41,118 bases of DNA from Ichthyophonus hoferi (taxonomy: Eukaryota; Opisthokonta; Ichthyosporea; Ichthyophonida; Ichthyophonidae): assembly GCA_002751075.1 (NCBI GenBank), contig NAOQ01000003.1, forward strand, positions 430,895 through 472,012, read 5' to 3'. The notes beneath the pieces are model-generated. The model saw only the letters and a list, made by a program, of their open reading frames with translations. It ran no database searches and was not told where the DNA came from. Shown one piece after another: positions 1 through 12,700 of this stretch; the stretch's first letter is position 1, and each line of letters opens with the position of its first letter. The position numbers and the translations under genes are program-made.

Positions 1-1820
1 CCCATGATCCCCAAGGTCCTCAAAATTCAAAAGCACCAAGAGCTTCTAGATTCAGAACATACTTAACACACTAGGCATACATCATAACCAATATTTATTT
101 TTATATATTATTATTACAGAATACACTTTTTTACATCCACACAAATTAATAAATAAGCATTTTAACTTAATAACTTTATTAATAATATTATTACCAGTAG
201 AACCAGAATATATCAGCACATTGGTATATAATTGATGAACACAGACCAGGATTATTCAGGGACATTTTGGAATATGTAATGCTTAGAAAGCTCTGTTATA
301 AAAAGTTGAAATATTCGGTCTCTCATTCATTACAATTATAAAAGAACATTAATTGTTCTGGTAATATTTCTGGTTCTGAGCACAGTAGCAATTAGAGACA
401 ATGAAATTCCCAAATAAATAAAAATGATCAGTGCATGCCAGATCTAAAGAACAGCCAACATTTTTGCTTCCTTAACATTTCAACCTTAACCAATTGATTA
501 TGTCCCAGAAATTTACAAAAAATTACCAAAAAATATTTATATATTTCATCTAGATAGAACCTTCATTCTGGATCAAGTCTAAATCACCAATGTCGCTAAG
601 TTCAATAACTTAAATGGAGCCAATCATAAATATTTGTATTAACTAATTCAACTCACAATCGATCAAAGAGCCCCACTAGAATTGTCTGATCTTAATGTAC
701 TACTTAATACTGTTGTCCCTCTTTAGATGGTAAATCAAATAATTTTCTCGTTGATATAATAGTGTTTATAAGCTGCATGCTATGGCAAGAATCGATCTAC
801 GAATTATCTGGGCTTCAATTGAACCTACTTATTTATCTGTGGTTAGCGATCTTGTAACAGCTTAGAAGAAAGACGCGGTACGTTAACCCTACCTATATTT
901 TATCATTTTAGCACAAACATTTAATATGAAAATTATTTTAGATTTATCATAATATGATTATACTGAGGAGGAAAAAAAACCCCCTTTACATTATATCTAT
1001 AAACGTATTCTAGGTTTACTATTCCAAAAATCATTTGCACGCACCCAATAAAATTACTTACTTCAAGAAGCTGACAACAATTATAAAACCAGAGTAGCTA
1101 CTGAGTGCTGATTTACCTATAAATACGTACATAAATACATACATGCATATATACATTCGTACACTCTCAAATATCAATTTAATCATATTTCCCAAATTAT
1201 CTATCAACAAATAATTATATTAGTATATAAAATTCTAAGAATTCAGCTGATCACTTTTGATCATGATTTCTATTCAAAAAAATTAATTGTAACACTTCAT
1301 TACAGACAGTATGCAGGTCGGCTGGGAAAAAACTACGGTCAAACATTTGCAAGTGTATCTTAGCTTTCTTTTAAAATTTTATCTGGAGTTGTCCAAATTT
1401 TCCTTGGATTGTCATTGATGCATATACACTGGACTAGGAAGTTTAGCATACATGTAGACAGAAGTGGTGCCAAGTTGGCTTAGCTTATATTTTTGAGCTA
1501 TGAAAATTGCATGGTGTATTTTTACCGTGATGAAGCTAGTTACTGGTGATGAGATGTTGAAGAAGTTTTTGATCTTAGTTTTTATATTTCTTTGAGCAAA
1601 AATGGGCTTTATGTTGGGTGACAGCCCTGGTTTGATATCTCCTTCTATAGAATACCCATAGACTATGTAGAATCATTAAGTTTGTTGGAATATACTCTTT
1701 TCATACTAGGGTTCACGTGTGAAACTAATGAGTTGTAGCGAGCTCGTTTTGCATTTCTATATAAATATATTCAATTCGACAGCCTTATTGGCAGTATATA
1801 ACATTAACACATATGCTGCG
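1..1820. other. AT-rich intergenic stretch without a recognisable gene
   Basis: No reading frame of convincing length or composition is visible on either strand. The stretch is AT-rich, with short ATA/TATA runs. The part around 640-760 resembles part of a dispersed repeat described at 5318 and 22840. I see no RNA gene and no clear promoter here. Confidence 0.6.
640..760 (+). repeat. Partial copy of dispersed repeat R1
   Basis: The core CCCACTAGAATTG followed by CTACTTAATACTGTTGTCC matches, in order, CCCACTAGAATTG and TCTAATACTATGGTGTCC near 5680-5735, and the related segment at 23130-23185. Only the middle of the repeat is recognisable. Ends are approximate, and the match was made by eye. 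Confidence 0.45.
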
Positions 1821-1829
1821 AAGCTAAGC

Positions 1830-1950
1830 ACCCCAGTTGAGATAATCTTCGACTTGGGGGCTGCAAAAGCTATGCGCAGTGATTGTAATTTGTTCACCAA
1901 TTATGAGAAACTAAATGTGGATGAGGTTTATACAGTGGTTGGCCCAGATT
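1830..1950 (+). mobile_element. Ty1/copia-type protease fragment (fossil)
   Basis: A short plus-strand stretch reads like the aspartic-protease region of Ty1/copia pol: a DSGA-like block (here DLGA) followed by a spaced SDxNLFTNYEKL motif that is typical just downstream of that active site. It is a broken, isolated scrap; no matching long terminal repeats were recognised. It lies on the opposite strand from the reverse-transcriptase relic at about 2400-4000, so it is either a second insertion or a rearranged piece. It looks old. Confidence 0.5.
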
Positions 1951-2399
1951 AATACCAGTTGACCTTGTGATTGATACTAGAAATGCGTATATACCCATTT
2001 AGAGGTTCTCCCGAACTGTGTTTTAGAAACGTATTTTCTAATGATTATTTCAAGAATTATTCTGTTGCTACATATCTTGTTTGTATCATACATCATTACG
2101 TATGCCTAAAACCTTATGGCCAAAACTATCTAATAATCACAATCAACTCCCGAGTTAGACTTTCCTTAGCTAAACTAGTCCTAATTAAATATAATTAGTG
2201 ACACCATATACTTAATTAATGAAAATTAATTAATCTCTAACTCTTTTGAACCAATTGATACCTCATTTTAAGCACTACGGAATATTCAGAGTACAATGTA
2301 AAACAAATAATAAACAATGTGTTTCTGTACAATACATCATGAAGTATACAACCCACTACTTGTAGGAACTGAAATACTGTGATACTCCCTACATACCCA

Positions 2400-4000
2400 C
2401 ATATTTGTGAAAATATTAGCTACTCATCCAGAGTTAGTTTCTGATGAGCGCCTATGAAATGTACAAGGGATACAGCCTTGGTGAAGATGTCTGCCCACTG
2501 ATTGTATGTTGAAATCAGTTTTATCTCAATAACTCTGTTCCTTACAGCCTCCTTGGTGTAATGGTACTTAACATGAATGTATTTAGGGTTCTTGGTTATA
2601 CCATTGTTTTTTGAGAAACGTATTGTGGAGTGATTATTCTCATAGATGGGCACTGGACCTGTCTCAATACTAACACCTTCTAAAACGCTAAAGTTTCATA
2701 TAATCTCATGAGCCGCTGCACTAAGAGCAATATGCTCAGCCTCTATACTTAAAGAGGTTATGATGGACTGTTTTTTGCTAAACCATGACACTGATGTGTC
2801 GTTCAGGAACAATATACACCTAGTTGTTGACTTGCTGATTGTCCTATCTCCTGAAAAGTCTGCATTTACATATACTTCCAATTTGAATGGTGACTTATGA
2901 TGCACCAGTCCTATATCTGGAAAAGACCTAAGGTAGGCCATTACGTGAAGGACCATTCTCCAGTAAGATTAGGATGGTTGGATGCAAAATTCTCTAGGTA
3001 GTTGATGGCAAAAGCTATGTCTGGCTTGGTCAATTGGGATATCTACAGAAGGTATCCTATTGTTTTTTGGTATTCCCTGACATTACATCTTGGAGTCATC
3101 TCTGTGTCTAGGCCTAAGTCTAGCACATAGTTGGGAAGTATGAGGGACATGGTTCGCTTAACACCTGCAATGCCATGTGCCCTCAATATCTTCTTGATGT
3201 ACTCCTCTTCTTTTATGTGTATGGACCGCTGACGGTCCTTCTAAAATTGATATCCCAAGTACTCAGCTAGGAATCCCATTTCCTTGGTATTGAAACGTGC
3301 CTTTATGCTGTCAATTAAATTTCAGCTAGTAGAAGTTTTGTCTGAAACAATGAGAATATCATCAACGTAAACACATACTGCAATTATGCATGGAGTGCCA
3401 TAGGATACAAAGAGGTACGGGTCCGCAGTGGTCGGGAAACGTTCCTATTCAGCCAGGAATGCAGCTAAGGTGCGCTGCCAGACTAAAGCAGATTGCTTTA
3501 GGCCATATAACGACCTCTGTAGCTTATATACTCTTTGGAAAAAGTTGGAGTCTTCAAAACCTTCTGGCTGATGCATGTATATATTTTTCTCCAGTTTACA
3601 ATTGAGATAGGTTTCAAAATGTTCAGTTGAACGACTTCCAAGTCCCTTGATGCTGCTAAGGATAATAGGAGTCGTACAGTTGTCAACGAACACACTGGAG
3701 ATTCTATGTCAAAATAATCAATGTTTTCTCTTTGAAAATTTCCCATTACTACTAGTTGTGCCTTTAATTTTGTTATGTTCTCTTGGTTGTCCCTGTTGAT
3801 ATTAAAAACCCACTTTTTTTTTACTAAGGGTTTCCCTTTTGATTTCTCCACTATTTTCTATGTGGAGTTGTCAGACAGGACCTTCATTTATTGTTGCATT
3901 GCAGCTTCTCATTGTGGACATTGTAGAGAGTTCATGGTTGCACAAACTGACCTTGAACTTACTTGATCATATAAGTTAGCTTCAGTTGCTGAGTATGCTT
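2400..4000 (-). mobile_element. Ty1/copia retrotransposon relic: reverse transcriptase and RNase H
   Basis: The minus strand carries the downstream half of a Ty1/copia pol region. In order from about 3850 down to 2420 there are: a block like the start of the copia reverse transcriptase (KKKWVF, then KAQLVVMGNFQ), a QPEGFED..VYKLQRSLYGLKQ block, a YVDD-like region near 3360, the RNase H block (ADFSGDRTISKSTT, WFSKKQSIITSLSIEAEH) and the terminal ADIFTKA motif. Integrase and gag were not recognised, and no flanking long terminal repeats were found by eye. The element is clearly broken, with roughly half a dozen or more interruptions, and looks old. Ends are approximate. Confidence 0.85.
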
Positions 4001-4761
4001 TATGCGTTGAGGTATTGTCTGGTTGGTACTTCTGGCCTCAACTAGTAGTGGAGAGGACATACCTATTTTTTCAAGAAGATGTGCTTATTTCTTTTGTCTA
4101 GCTTCCTTCCTTCTTGCCTTTACCCTTTGAGTTGCTGTCTACCTCAACGTGGCTATCAGATGGAATTGAAACTCTGTCTCGATTAGAAAATCTGGCTTGC
4201 TCCAGAATGTAGGCTTTCTAATCGTACTTGCATGCTCAGAACCATGAAGAAAGCTAGCACAGCTAACGTTCATTTACACTTGTTAAAAATAAGAAGCTAA
4301 TTGTTTAAAACCCTATTACGTTCCTGATTGATTTGGGCCTAATTGTATTGATCAATTATTGATGCACTAATTCTATTCTATTTCTACTTACATTTTTAAA
4401 AACAATTATTAATTTAATCTACTGACTTACTAACTTACTTAGATGTAGAAAAGTATATCTTATACTATATATAATATGTTGTTTGCGATGTATAGTATTA
4501 AGAGTTACCAACTAAGTAGTTATTCCAGCCTCTCTTGGTGCTCTGGAGTTGTTAATACCTTGAGAATTATGAGATTGCGTGATATAATCAGGAATCCTAG
4601 TGAACAACATTATAGCATACGATCACAGTTACCTAGGTAGAAATAATGATCCTAATACTAAGTATATTATGTTTTCTACTGAAAAACAATTTGCCTAATA
4701 AACTTATCAAGATATCACTCTTACCTGTCAATGTATTTGTGTGTAGAAACCCAGACCTTAT

Positions 4762-4784
4762 AATATATATATATATATATATAT
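4762..4784. repeat. (AT)n microsatellite
   Basis: About eleven uninterrupted AT dinucleotides, seen directly. Confidence 0.9.
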
Positions 4785-4943
4785 GTTGGTTGTGATGTAT
4801 ACCTTGCTGGGGCATGATTTAAGTTCTTATTCCAGTAGCTCTTAGCACTCTAGAATCGTTGAGACCTTGGCAAGTATTGGATTATGTGATTTGTGATTGA
4901 AACTTAGAATGTTCATGATTCTTAATAAAATATTTGTAATTAT

Positions 4944-5360
4944 TTAAAAATTCTGAAAGCGATTTGTGTTTAGGGACCTGTTCACATACTCGTGGTTTTG
5001 TTTTTTAAGTAGGTTCTGTATAGGTGCATCTCTGGATGGGCTAGCAATAGAAACAATTCTTGGCTCTGATCTACCTGCAATATAAGGCAATGTAAGAGAA
5101 GGGGCATGTGTTTGCTCTATCTCTAGATATATATTACAGTTATATCTAGTTATTACTGGGGGAGGGATTTCTACTTCCGTTCGTTTAGGTGTGATAGTGC
5201 TTAGAGCACAATGAGTGATCAGGGAAAGGTGCCAAGTTTGTGCGTAGGCAATAACATTTAGTACACTCGAAATTAACAAAACAATTCGATGTATTTGATA
5301 TAAAGTAATTATTTTTAGGACACTAACGCTTATATTCAAGTGCTCGTGAGAACTAGACAT
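4944..5360 (-). CDS. Unassigned open frame of about 138 codons
   Basis: From an ATG at 5358-5360 the minus strand stays open for about 138 codons. The first half is hydrophobic (VLKIITLYQIHRIVLLIS and onward through VLNVIAYAQ), like a signal or membrane segment. The second half is polar, with some proline. I recognise no family and see no splice context. At roughly 8 percent stop codons expected per codon in DNA this AT-rich, an open frame of this length is uncommon but not exceptional in 41 kb. Its first 40 or so bases lie inside dispersed repeat R1, which lowers the chance that it is a real host gene. It is reported as a candidate only. Confidence 0.2.
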   Translation of the reverse strand: MSSSHEHLNISVSVLKIITLYQIHRIVLLISSVLNVIAYAQTWHLSLITHCALSTITPKRTEVEIPPPVITRYNCNIYLEIEQTHAPSLTLPYIAGRSEPRIVSIASPSRDAPIQNLLKKQNHEYVNRSLNTNRFQNF

Positions 5361-5930
5361 TACAAACAAACTGATGATTATAAAATACAGATCAAGTATT
5401 ATCTAATCATCAGAGAGAGTATATATAATATATACATTAGATGTTGTTTAACACAGAATAATAAATGCAAAGCTTTGGGTGTCACGAACGTATTTGTATT
5501 TTCCAGCATCTGTATTATATGCATACGCGGAGCTCTTTACTGGCTTTTTTTGTTCCCTTATATCCTTTCCTGACCATTGTTTATTACGGATGTCAATTGC
5601 AGCTGTGCTCATCAATGTAAATTGGGCCGATCGTAAAGATTCTGATTGGCTAATATAATTCACAGAAGACCACTGAGGCCCACTAGAATTGCCTAATTTT
5701 ATCTCGATGATCTAATACTATGGTGTCCTCTTTTGGATAGCTTTTTAGCCAATTTCCTCACTAATGTAAGTGCTCACATTCTATGTATTGACAAATTAAT
5801 TCATCTGGCTAAGAACGTTATTCAATCAACTAATATTGAATCAATTATTTCATGATCTGCCTGTTACCAGAGCTTCAGCCCAACTACGTGCTCATCCAAA
5901 GTTAACAGTCTTGCAACAATACTAAAGACA
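5318..5930 (+). repeat. Dispersed repeat R1, copy A
   Basis: This stretch aligns in the same order with 22840-23375. Shared landmarks are ACGCTTAT, CTAGACATTACA, AATGCAAAGCTTTG, GGTCGATCGTAAA (GGCCGATCGTAAA here), CTGAGGSCCACT, GATCTAATACTAT, CACATTCTATGTATT, GATCAATTATTT..TGATC and CTTGTTACCAGA..CTTCAGCC (CCTGTTACCAGA..CTTCAGCC here), ending at TCTTGCAACAA. No coding capacity or terminal repeats were recognised, so its class is unknown. It could be a non-autonomous element or a piece of a longer one. Ends are approximate. Confidence 0.7.
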
Positions 5931-6139
5931 GTTCCTTTAGTATATCTATAGTGTGCTTCTACAAAACATTTTTCTGAATTGTGTTAATTTTTTTGTTGGA
6001 ACCAATGTTCACTGTTCTCAATTGTTAATACGTATTGTTTAGTCATTTAGAAATATATATTATTATACTAGCTATAAAAAGTCATATTCTGGAATCCAAT
6101 CCATGTTCTTTATGCTTTGCACACTATAGTTGTTAAAGA

Positions 6140-6461
6140 AGTTGAAGCAGATAATTCAGACACTTTACTAGAAGGTTAACTAATTGAATCCAATGTTACT
6201 TCTTCTGATAGTAACAATACCTTAACTGTATACAAACAATTACAATTGGATTACAGTTACTGCATATCCGATGCATTACCAGGTAAGAAGCTAAAGACTT
6301 CTATATCTCTTAATCAACATAGGGAGAATCAAGAGCAGCCAGCTAGAGCTTTAGCCTACCACTTACCTCACGACAACAACCAAATAGAGTTTAGTAAAAC
6401 CAACACTAGTTTTATTTCCAATAGAATGATTTCAATTATTTGCTTGATATATAAATCATAA
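6140..6461 (+). other. Coding-like remnant, unassigned
   Basis: One plus-strand frame across this stretch has protein-like, polar composition (for example VKEVEADNSDTLLEG, then VYKQLQLDYSYCISDALP, then RENQEQPARALAYHLPHD). It is interrupted and has no start codon in good context. It could be the linker part of an old mobile element or a decayed exon. No family is recognised. Confidence 0.25.
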
Positions 6462-7759
6462 ATAGGTTAGGATATCTATAAGTGGACTGTCCCTTCTCTG
6501 CATGCATAGATCTAGCAATTTAGAGGGTCCACTGATATCTGTATTCCTGTCTCCTGCTGTGATAGTGATGTCACAAGTAATAAGTTCTTATTATTGGCAT
6601 CATTGCAAATTAGCGATGTCACATTATTGGTAAATATATGCCATTTATATTATGTAAGGCAATTTGTTGCTAGACAATCATGAACGAGTTTTGAGGTTTA
6701 GGAACTTAAATAGTTTACAAATTTTGCTCAGGTACTATGTAAGAGTCAAATATTTCGTGTAACTAGACTAATTTGTTTCGTAGTTACAGTGTGCATGCAT
6801 CTAAAGGAGCCTTGAAGGCTTAATATTGAGAGACTAGAGGCCCTACCTTATATATAACTATTCTACTTATCCCAGCAAGGGTTCTTACTCTTGTAAGAAG
6901 TCTAAGCTAGCATTGGCTCATGTTTTTCTAACTTCTGCATTATGCTTTATAGAAAATTGTTCGAATAATATAATATATTAGTTGTATAAAACTGTGCCGT
7001 TACTTTTACCCCGGCTCTAACTAGTTATGATCACTGGTAATTAGATAATCAGAACAAAGACCTAGTTAGTAATACTAATATATTAATATATTAGTAATCA
7101 TTGTATCCCAACGTATGAAAGTTTTCATAAATAGTCATTATTGTTATAACACATTTATTGTTGCATGAACTGGTTAACATTTATTTTATGTACTTTATGC
7201 ATTTTATGGGATATATAGATAACTGTATTTTATTTGTCTACGTGTTTTTGCGCCCCGAAAAGAACGCCATAAATATTGTAACCATGTGCTAATACTATTG
7301 GCTGGCTGTCGAGGCCAAGTAGATAATCCATATATGGTTATAATTAATCTTATATGGATTTTTATTAGGCGCGATTCTAGTGGCTGTAGATCACAACATA
7401 TCTTTCGAACAGCAATGGTAAGTTAGCATTCATTAGGGATAGTATATAATGATACAGTGCACAGTTATTATTGTTATATAATCAGTATTAGTATATGCTA
7501 TTATGTAAGTATGTGTGGTTGTGATATATATAATCTAGAGAATATAGAGTATATAACACACTTTTATATATTAGTATGCGGTACTATGCATGTGTTCAAG
7601 TATCTATAGTAACAAGTTCTTTAATTTAACATAACAGCATGTTATGTCACAGTATATTATAGCAGCCTATAATACCATGGCTATCTTATTATGATGAGGG
7701 CGTAGCTTGATGACATAATAACCTGCCATTCCCTCTTTCCCTTCTCCATATTTTACTTT

Positions 7760-7978
7760 ACACATATGTATACATACACATTATCATACTATCTTACTGT
7801 CTTATATGCAAACACCAAGATACACACTTCAACCTATATAAACACAAATACTTCACACTTATGTAAATATACACACTATACTCTACATACTATACTATAC
7901 ATATACAATATATACTCGACTATATACACCATACACTTTATACTATATACATTATACACCATACTCTCTCTAGACACC
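7760..7978. promoter_or_regulatory. TATAC-rich 5' flank of the fumarase gene
   Basis: The 200 bases before the fumarase start are an irregular TATAC/CATAC-rich tract with many TATA-like hexamers. No single core promoter element stands out. The start codon itself sits in ACACCATGG, a strong eukaryotic initiation context. The assignment as promoter or leader rests on position only. Confidence 0.35.
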
Positions 7979-9719
7979 ATGGCCGTCCCTTTCATATACC
8001 AGGACCTACTTCCTTTACCCAATGGTATTGAGCCAGAGTGGAGGCTCGTGACAAGCGAACACGTGTCTACTATTATGGCACATGGCAAGGAAATACTACA
8101 GGTATAATGGGGTGTATGGTATAGGTGAAAGGAGGAAGGGAGGTATATGCATATATTATACAGTTATACACTAATGAATTCTCTTATACTTAGACATAGC
8201 ATGCCCTCCCAAGTACATATATGTATGTATGTTTATGCATGTTTTCATCGAAGGAAAGAGAAAGAGAGAGACTATACATAAATTATAATAGCCTACTGCA
8301 ATAATATACTCATTAAAATAGTATATAAGATAATACATTATCTTAAAATATATTATATAAATTATAAAAAAACCTAATTTTCTATTGGTTAATCCAGGTT
8401 AGCCCAGAGGGTCTCCGCCAATTATCACTAAGAGCCATGCGTGATATTAACTTCCTGTTAAGATCTAGCCACTTAGAAAGCCTGAGTAAAATTATGCATG
8501 ATGAGGAAGCCAGTGAAAACGATAAGTTTGTTGCCTTGGAGCTGCTTAAGAATGCGTGTATTGCAAGTGGATTTGTATTACCGAGTTGTCAGGTACGTAT
8601 ATAAGATATAGTATGTAGGATAGTATAGTATGTATGATCGTAGGATAGTGTGTATGTAGGATAATGTGTATGTAGGATGGTGTTTATGTATAATTGTATG
8701 ATAGTGTGTATGTAGGATAATATGTATGATAGTGCGTATGTATGATAATGTGTATGTAGGGTAGTGTGTATGTAGGATAGTGTGTATGTATGATAATGTG
8801 TATATAGCATAATATTGTATGTAGTATAGTGTGTGTCTATGTATGTATATATATAGGATAGTATATGTATGCATGTAAGTATGTAGCATAGTATGTATAT
8901 ATGATATTATTATAGTATACATGTATGTATAATAGGAAACACGATAGCAGATATGTATGTGTATATACCTATAACCTTTATTTCCACCTTTGGAATTTTT
9001 GTACAGCTATTATCATGGATAAGAAGGGTTAATATGTATAATAGTATGATGGTATAACACTAATAAAATAACACTATAACGCTACAGTAGTATGACACTA
9101 TGCCAATCTAATGGTGTAATACTATACCATAACATTATAACTATCATGGTATAACACTTTAATAAAATAACACTATAACACTATAATGGTATGACATTAT
9201 AATAACATATAGCGCATTTCTCCACCTATACAGGATACCGGCACAGCTATTATCATGGGTAAGAAAGGTCAGTATGTATGGACCAATGAAAAAGATGCTG
9301 AGTCCCTTGCACATGGTGTGTATGATTGCTACATTAACAACAATCTACGATATAGCCAGATGGCACCCTTGGACATGTACAAGGAGGTTAATACGAAGTG
9401 TAATTTACCCGCACAGATAGAGATATACTCTATACCTGGAAATGTATGTATATTATAGTATAGGATAGTAGAGTATAGTATATTATACTATTGTCAATAT
9501 ATTCCCTATATGCATATACAGTAATTTCACTTCGTGTTTGTGTAGTATAGTAAATTATACTATTGTTAATATATACCCTATCTACATATACAGGAATACC
9601 ACTTCATGTTTGTTGCCAAGGGAGGTGGATCAGCTAATAAAACTTATCTCTACCAAGAGACTAAAGCCTTGCTCAACCCTGTGTCCCTCAAGAAGTTTAT
9701 ACAGAAGAAGCTAAGGTGC

Positions 9720-9753
<34 letters not shown>

Positions 9754-12700
9754 AGATAGATGGATAGAGAGATAAAGAGAGATATATATTTGTGTATTGC
9801 CATTTGTGTGGGGCTTTTGTATTGCATTATACTATACTATATTAAAGCATATACATGTATATGCTATATGCTATATATATACATACGCACACATGTATGC
9901 ATTCATTACATTTATTTTTATTACTATTATTGTTTTTATTGCTTTTACTACTTTTGTTATTATTATCTCTCTTACTACTATGATTATTATAATTTGTATA
10001 GATTCTCACCTAGTATGCCTTATATACAACAGGAGCATTGGTACCTCAGCCTGTCCCCCCTACCATCTAGCCCTAGTTATTGGAGGAACCAGTGCTGAGT
10101 TTAACCTAAAAGTGGTTAAATTAGCCAGTACCCACTATCTTGATGGACTCCCTACACAGGGAAATGAGACGGGGCAAGGTATATATAGCATAGTGTAGTA
10201 TAGTATAATAAGATATGATAGTGTAATATATTAGAGTATATTTTGGTATAGTATAATAGGTGATATTATAATATGCATTAATATAATACAATATGGTATA
10301 ATAAGGTAAGATATAATACAAAGCACTATAATGTATTTTATTGCAATTACAATGTGTCTACATATGATGTATGCTTGGGTATTGTTCATATATCTATGTA
10401 GGCTCAATTTTATATGTATATCCTATTATATCTCATTATACCCTATCATGTTTTATTATACCCTATCATATTTCATTATACCCTATTATATCTCATTATA
10501 CCTTATTATATTTTATTATATCCTATTATATCCTATCACATCTTACTATACCTTGTTATATCTTTTCATTAATCTAATCTAATACTATTGATACACATTA
10601 ATCTCCTTTCCACCCTGTCAAATACCAGCATTCCGTGATCTCGAGCTAGAAAAGGAAATACTAGTTATGGCTCAGGAATGTGGTGTCGGTGCTCAGTTTG
10701 GCGGCAAATATTTCTGCCATGATGTCCGAGTGATCCGATTAACACGTCATGGCGCTAGTTGTCCAGTAGGTCTCGGGGTATCATGTAGTGCCGACCGACA
10801 GATTAAAGCGAAGGTATATATATATGTATACTTGTTTATATATATGTATTATATTATAGTCTATAGTGTAGTATATATATATGCGTTGTATTATAGTGTA
10901 TTGTATAGTATATGTACTATGGTATAGACAATGGTACAGTATATGCATTGTAGTAGGGCTGGTTGTATCTTGTAGTGCAGATAAATATTTTAAAACTAAG
11001 GTATATAAATAGAGTTACCTATAATGTGAATGTATTGTATAGTATTATAGTATATGGTATGAGGCTGTGTTAATCTCGACTATTAAATTACACTATATTG
11101 TACTAACCCCTACCTACATATAACCTACCCTACTCTAGATCACTAAAGAGGGTATATTTGTCGAAGCATTAGAGCTTGACCCAGCCCGCTTCCTACCCGT
11201 TATGGAACCAACAATTGGACCAAAAGCAGATGTTGTAGCTATAGATTTGAATCAGCCTATGAAATATATACTGGCTACCTTAACTAAATACCCTGTCAAA
11301 ACCCGTTTGAGTTTAACTGGAACGATTATTGTGGGAAGGGATATTGCCCATGCCAAGTGGAAAGAGGCCTTGGATAGAGGTATGTAGGATAGTATCTAAT
11401 AATATTTATAATAACACATCTACATACCTATATTCTGTAACTAGCATTACTATCCTATACTATACTACAAGGGAGCGTATACCACAATAGAGATAGGAAC
11501 AAGAATAGTAATTGTAGTAGCAATAGTATTAGCTCCTACACCCAACAATAGTATATACTACCCTACACTATACTATAAAGGAGCGTATACCACAATAGAG
11601 ATAGTAATGGTATTTACTCCTATACCTAACATTGCTATATACTATCCTATACTATACTATAGGCGAGGGAATACCACAATACATCAAGGACCATCCCGTT
11701 TACTATGCTGGACCAGCCAAAACCCCCGAAGGTCTTCCTAGTGGTTCATTTGGACCAACCACTGCAGGCCGTATGGATTCCTACATTCCTATCTTACAGA
11801 AAGAGGGGGGATCGTTCATTTCATTGGCTAAGGGTAATCGAAGGTACACATAATTATATCTAGTTGATGTATATGTGTCGGGTATTATGTTAAATTATAG
11901 GTACTATGCATTGTGTTGTATGGTGTATGGTAAAGAATATATCATATGTACATACAGATATAGTATAATAGAATAAGGGATTCTGGTGTATAGTGTGCAG
12001 TTAACCATATACAACATATACTTTCTCTTCTTCTTTATATTCCTCTCCAGTCTTGAGGTGACCACAGCATGCCAAAAGTATGGTGGTTTCTATCTAGGAT
12101 CTATCGGAGGTCCTGCTGCCCAATTGGCTAAAACTGCGATTAAAAAGGTTTATCCCCCTCTATAATACACCGATGAACGTACTTTCTCTCTCATTCACAA
12201 TTCTGTACTATAGAAAGGGTTTTTTCTTAATTACTGCTGAAAATATAACCCAATGATATACCAATCCACAAATTTATATTACTATATAACCCCTTGCATG
12301 GCTTATGTTTTAAACTATGTATGTATGGATGTAAGTAAGTTGGTGTGTAGGTATATATGTAAACACTGGCTATAATCACACATTGCTTTCTATAGATTTA
12401 TTATTAAACTATATAGTACGATTACAAAGGCATATATACAGAGAAAGGCTGAATAGGAAGGGTGGGCCTATGCACTACATTATATTACAGTATATTATAG
12501 TAAAGATACTAATGCGTATTTTTTAGAAAGTTAAATATAATCACAGAAAATTGTTGGTATTACAATATATTACCTAATTTATGCCATCTATCTATTTTAA
12601 ATACAACTAAGGATTGGATTAGTGCTGATCTATGGTATATACAATACTATTATCACATGATCAAAGTATTATATGTACATACTATCATACATACCTCCCT

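Larger units (their letters stand above)
4000..7760. other. Repeat-rich intergenic stretch before the fumarase gene
   Basis: No intact gene is recognised. The stretch holds an (AT)n run at 4762-4784, a minus-strand open frame at 4944-5360, a copy of dispersed repeat R1 at about 5318-5930 and a coding-like remnant at about 6140-6461. The part from 6470 to 7760 is AT-rich and shows nothing I can assign. The last 200 bases before the fumarase start are rich in TATAC repeats. Confidence 0.6.

Noticed and set aside
8578-8922. Minus-strand Tyr/His/Thr-rich open frames over fumarase intron 2
   Set aside because: They are translations of a minisatellite.
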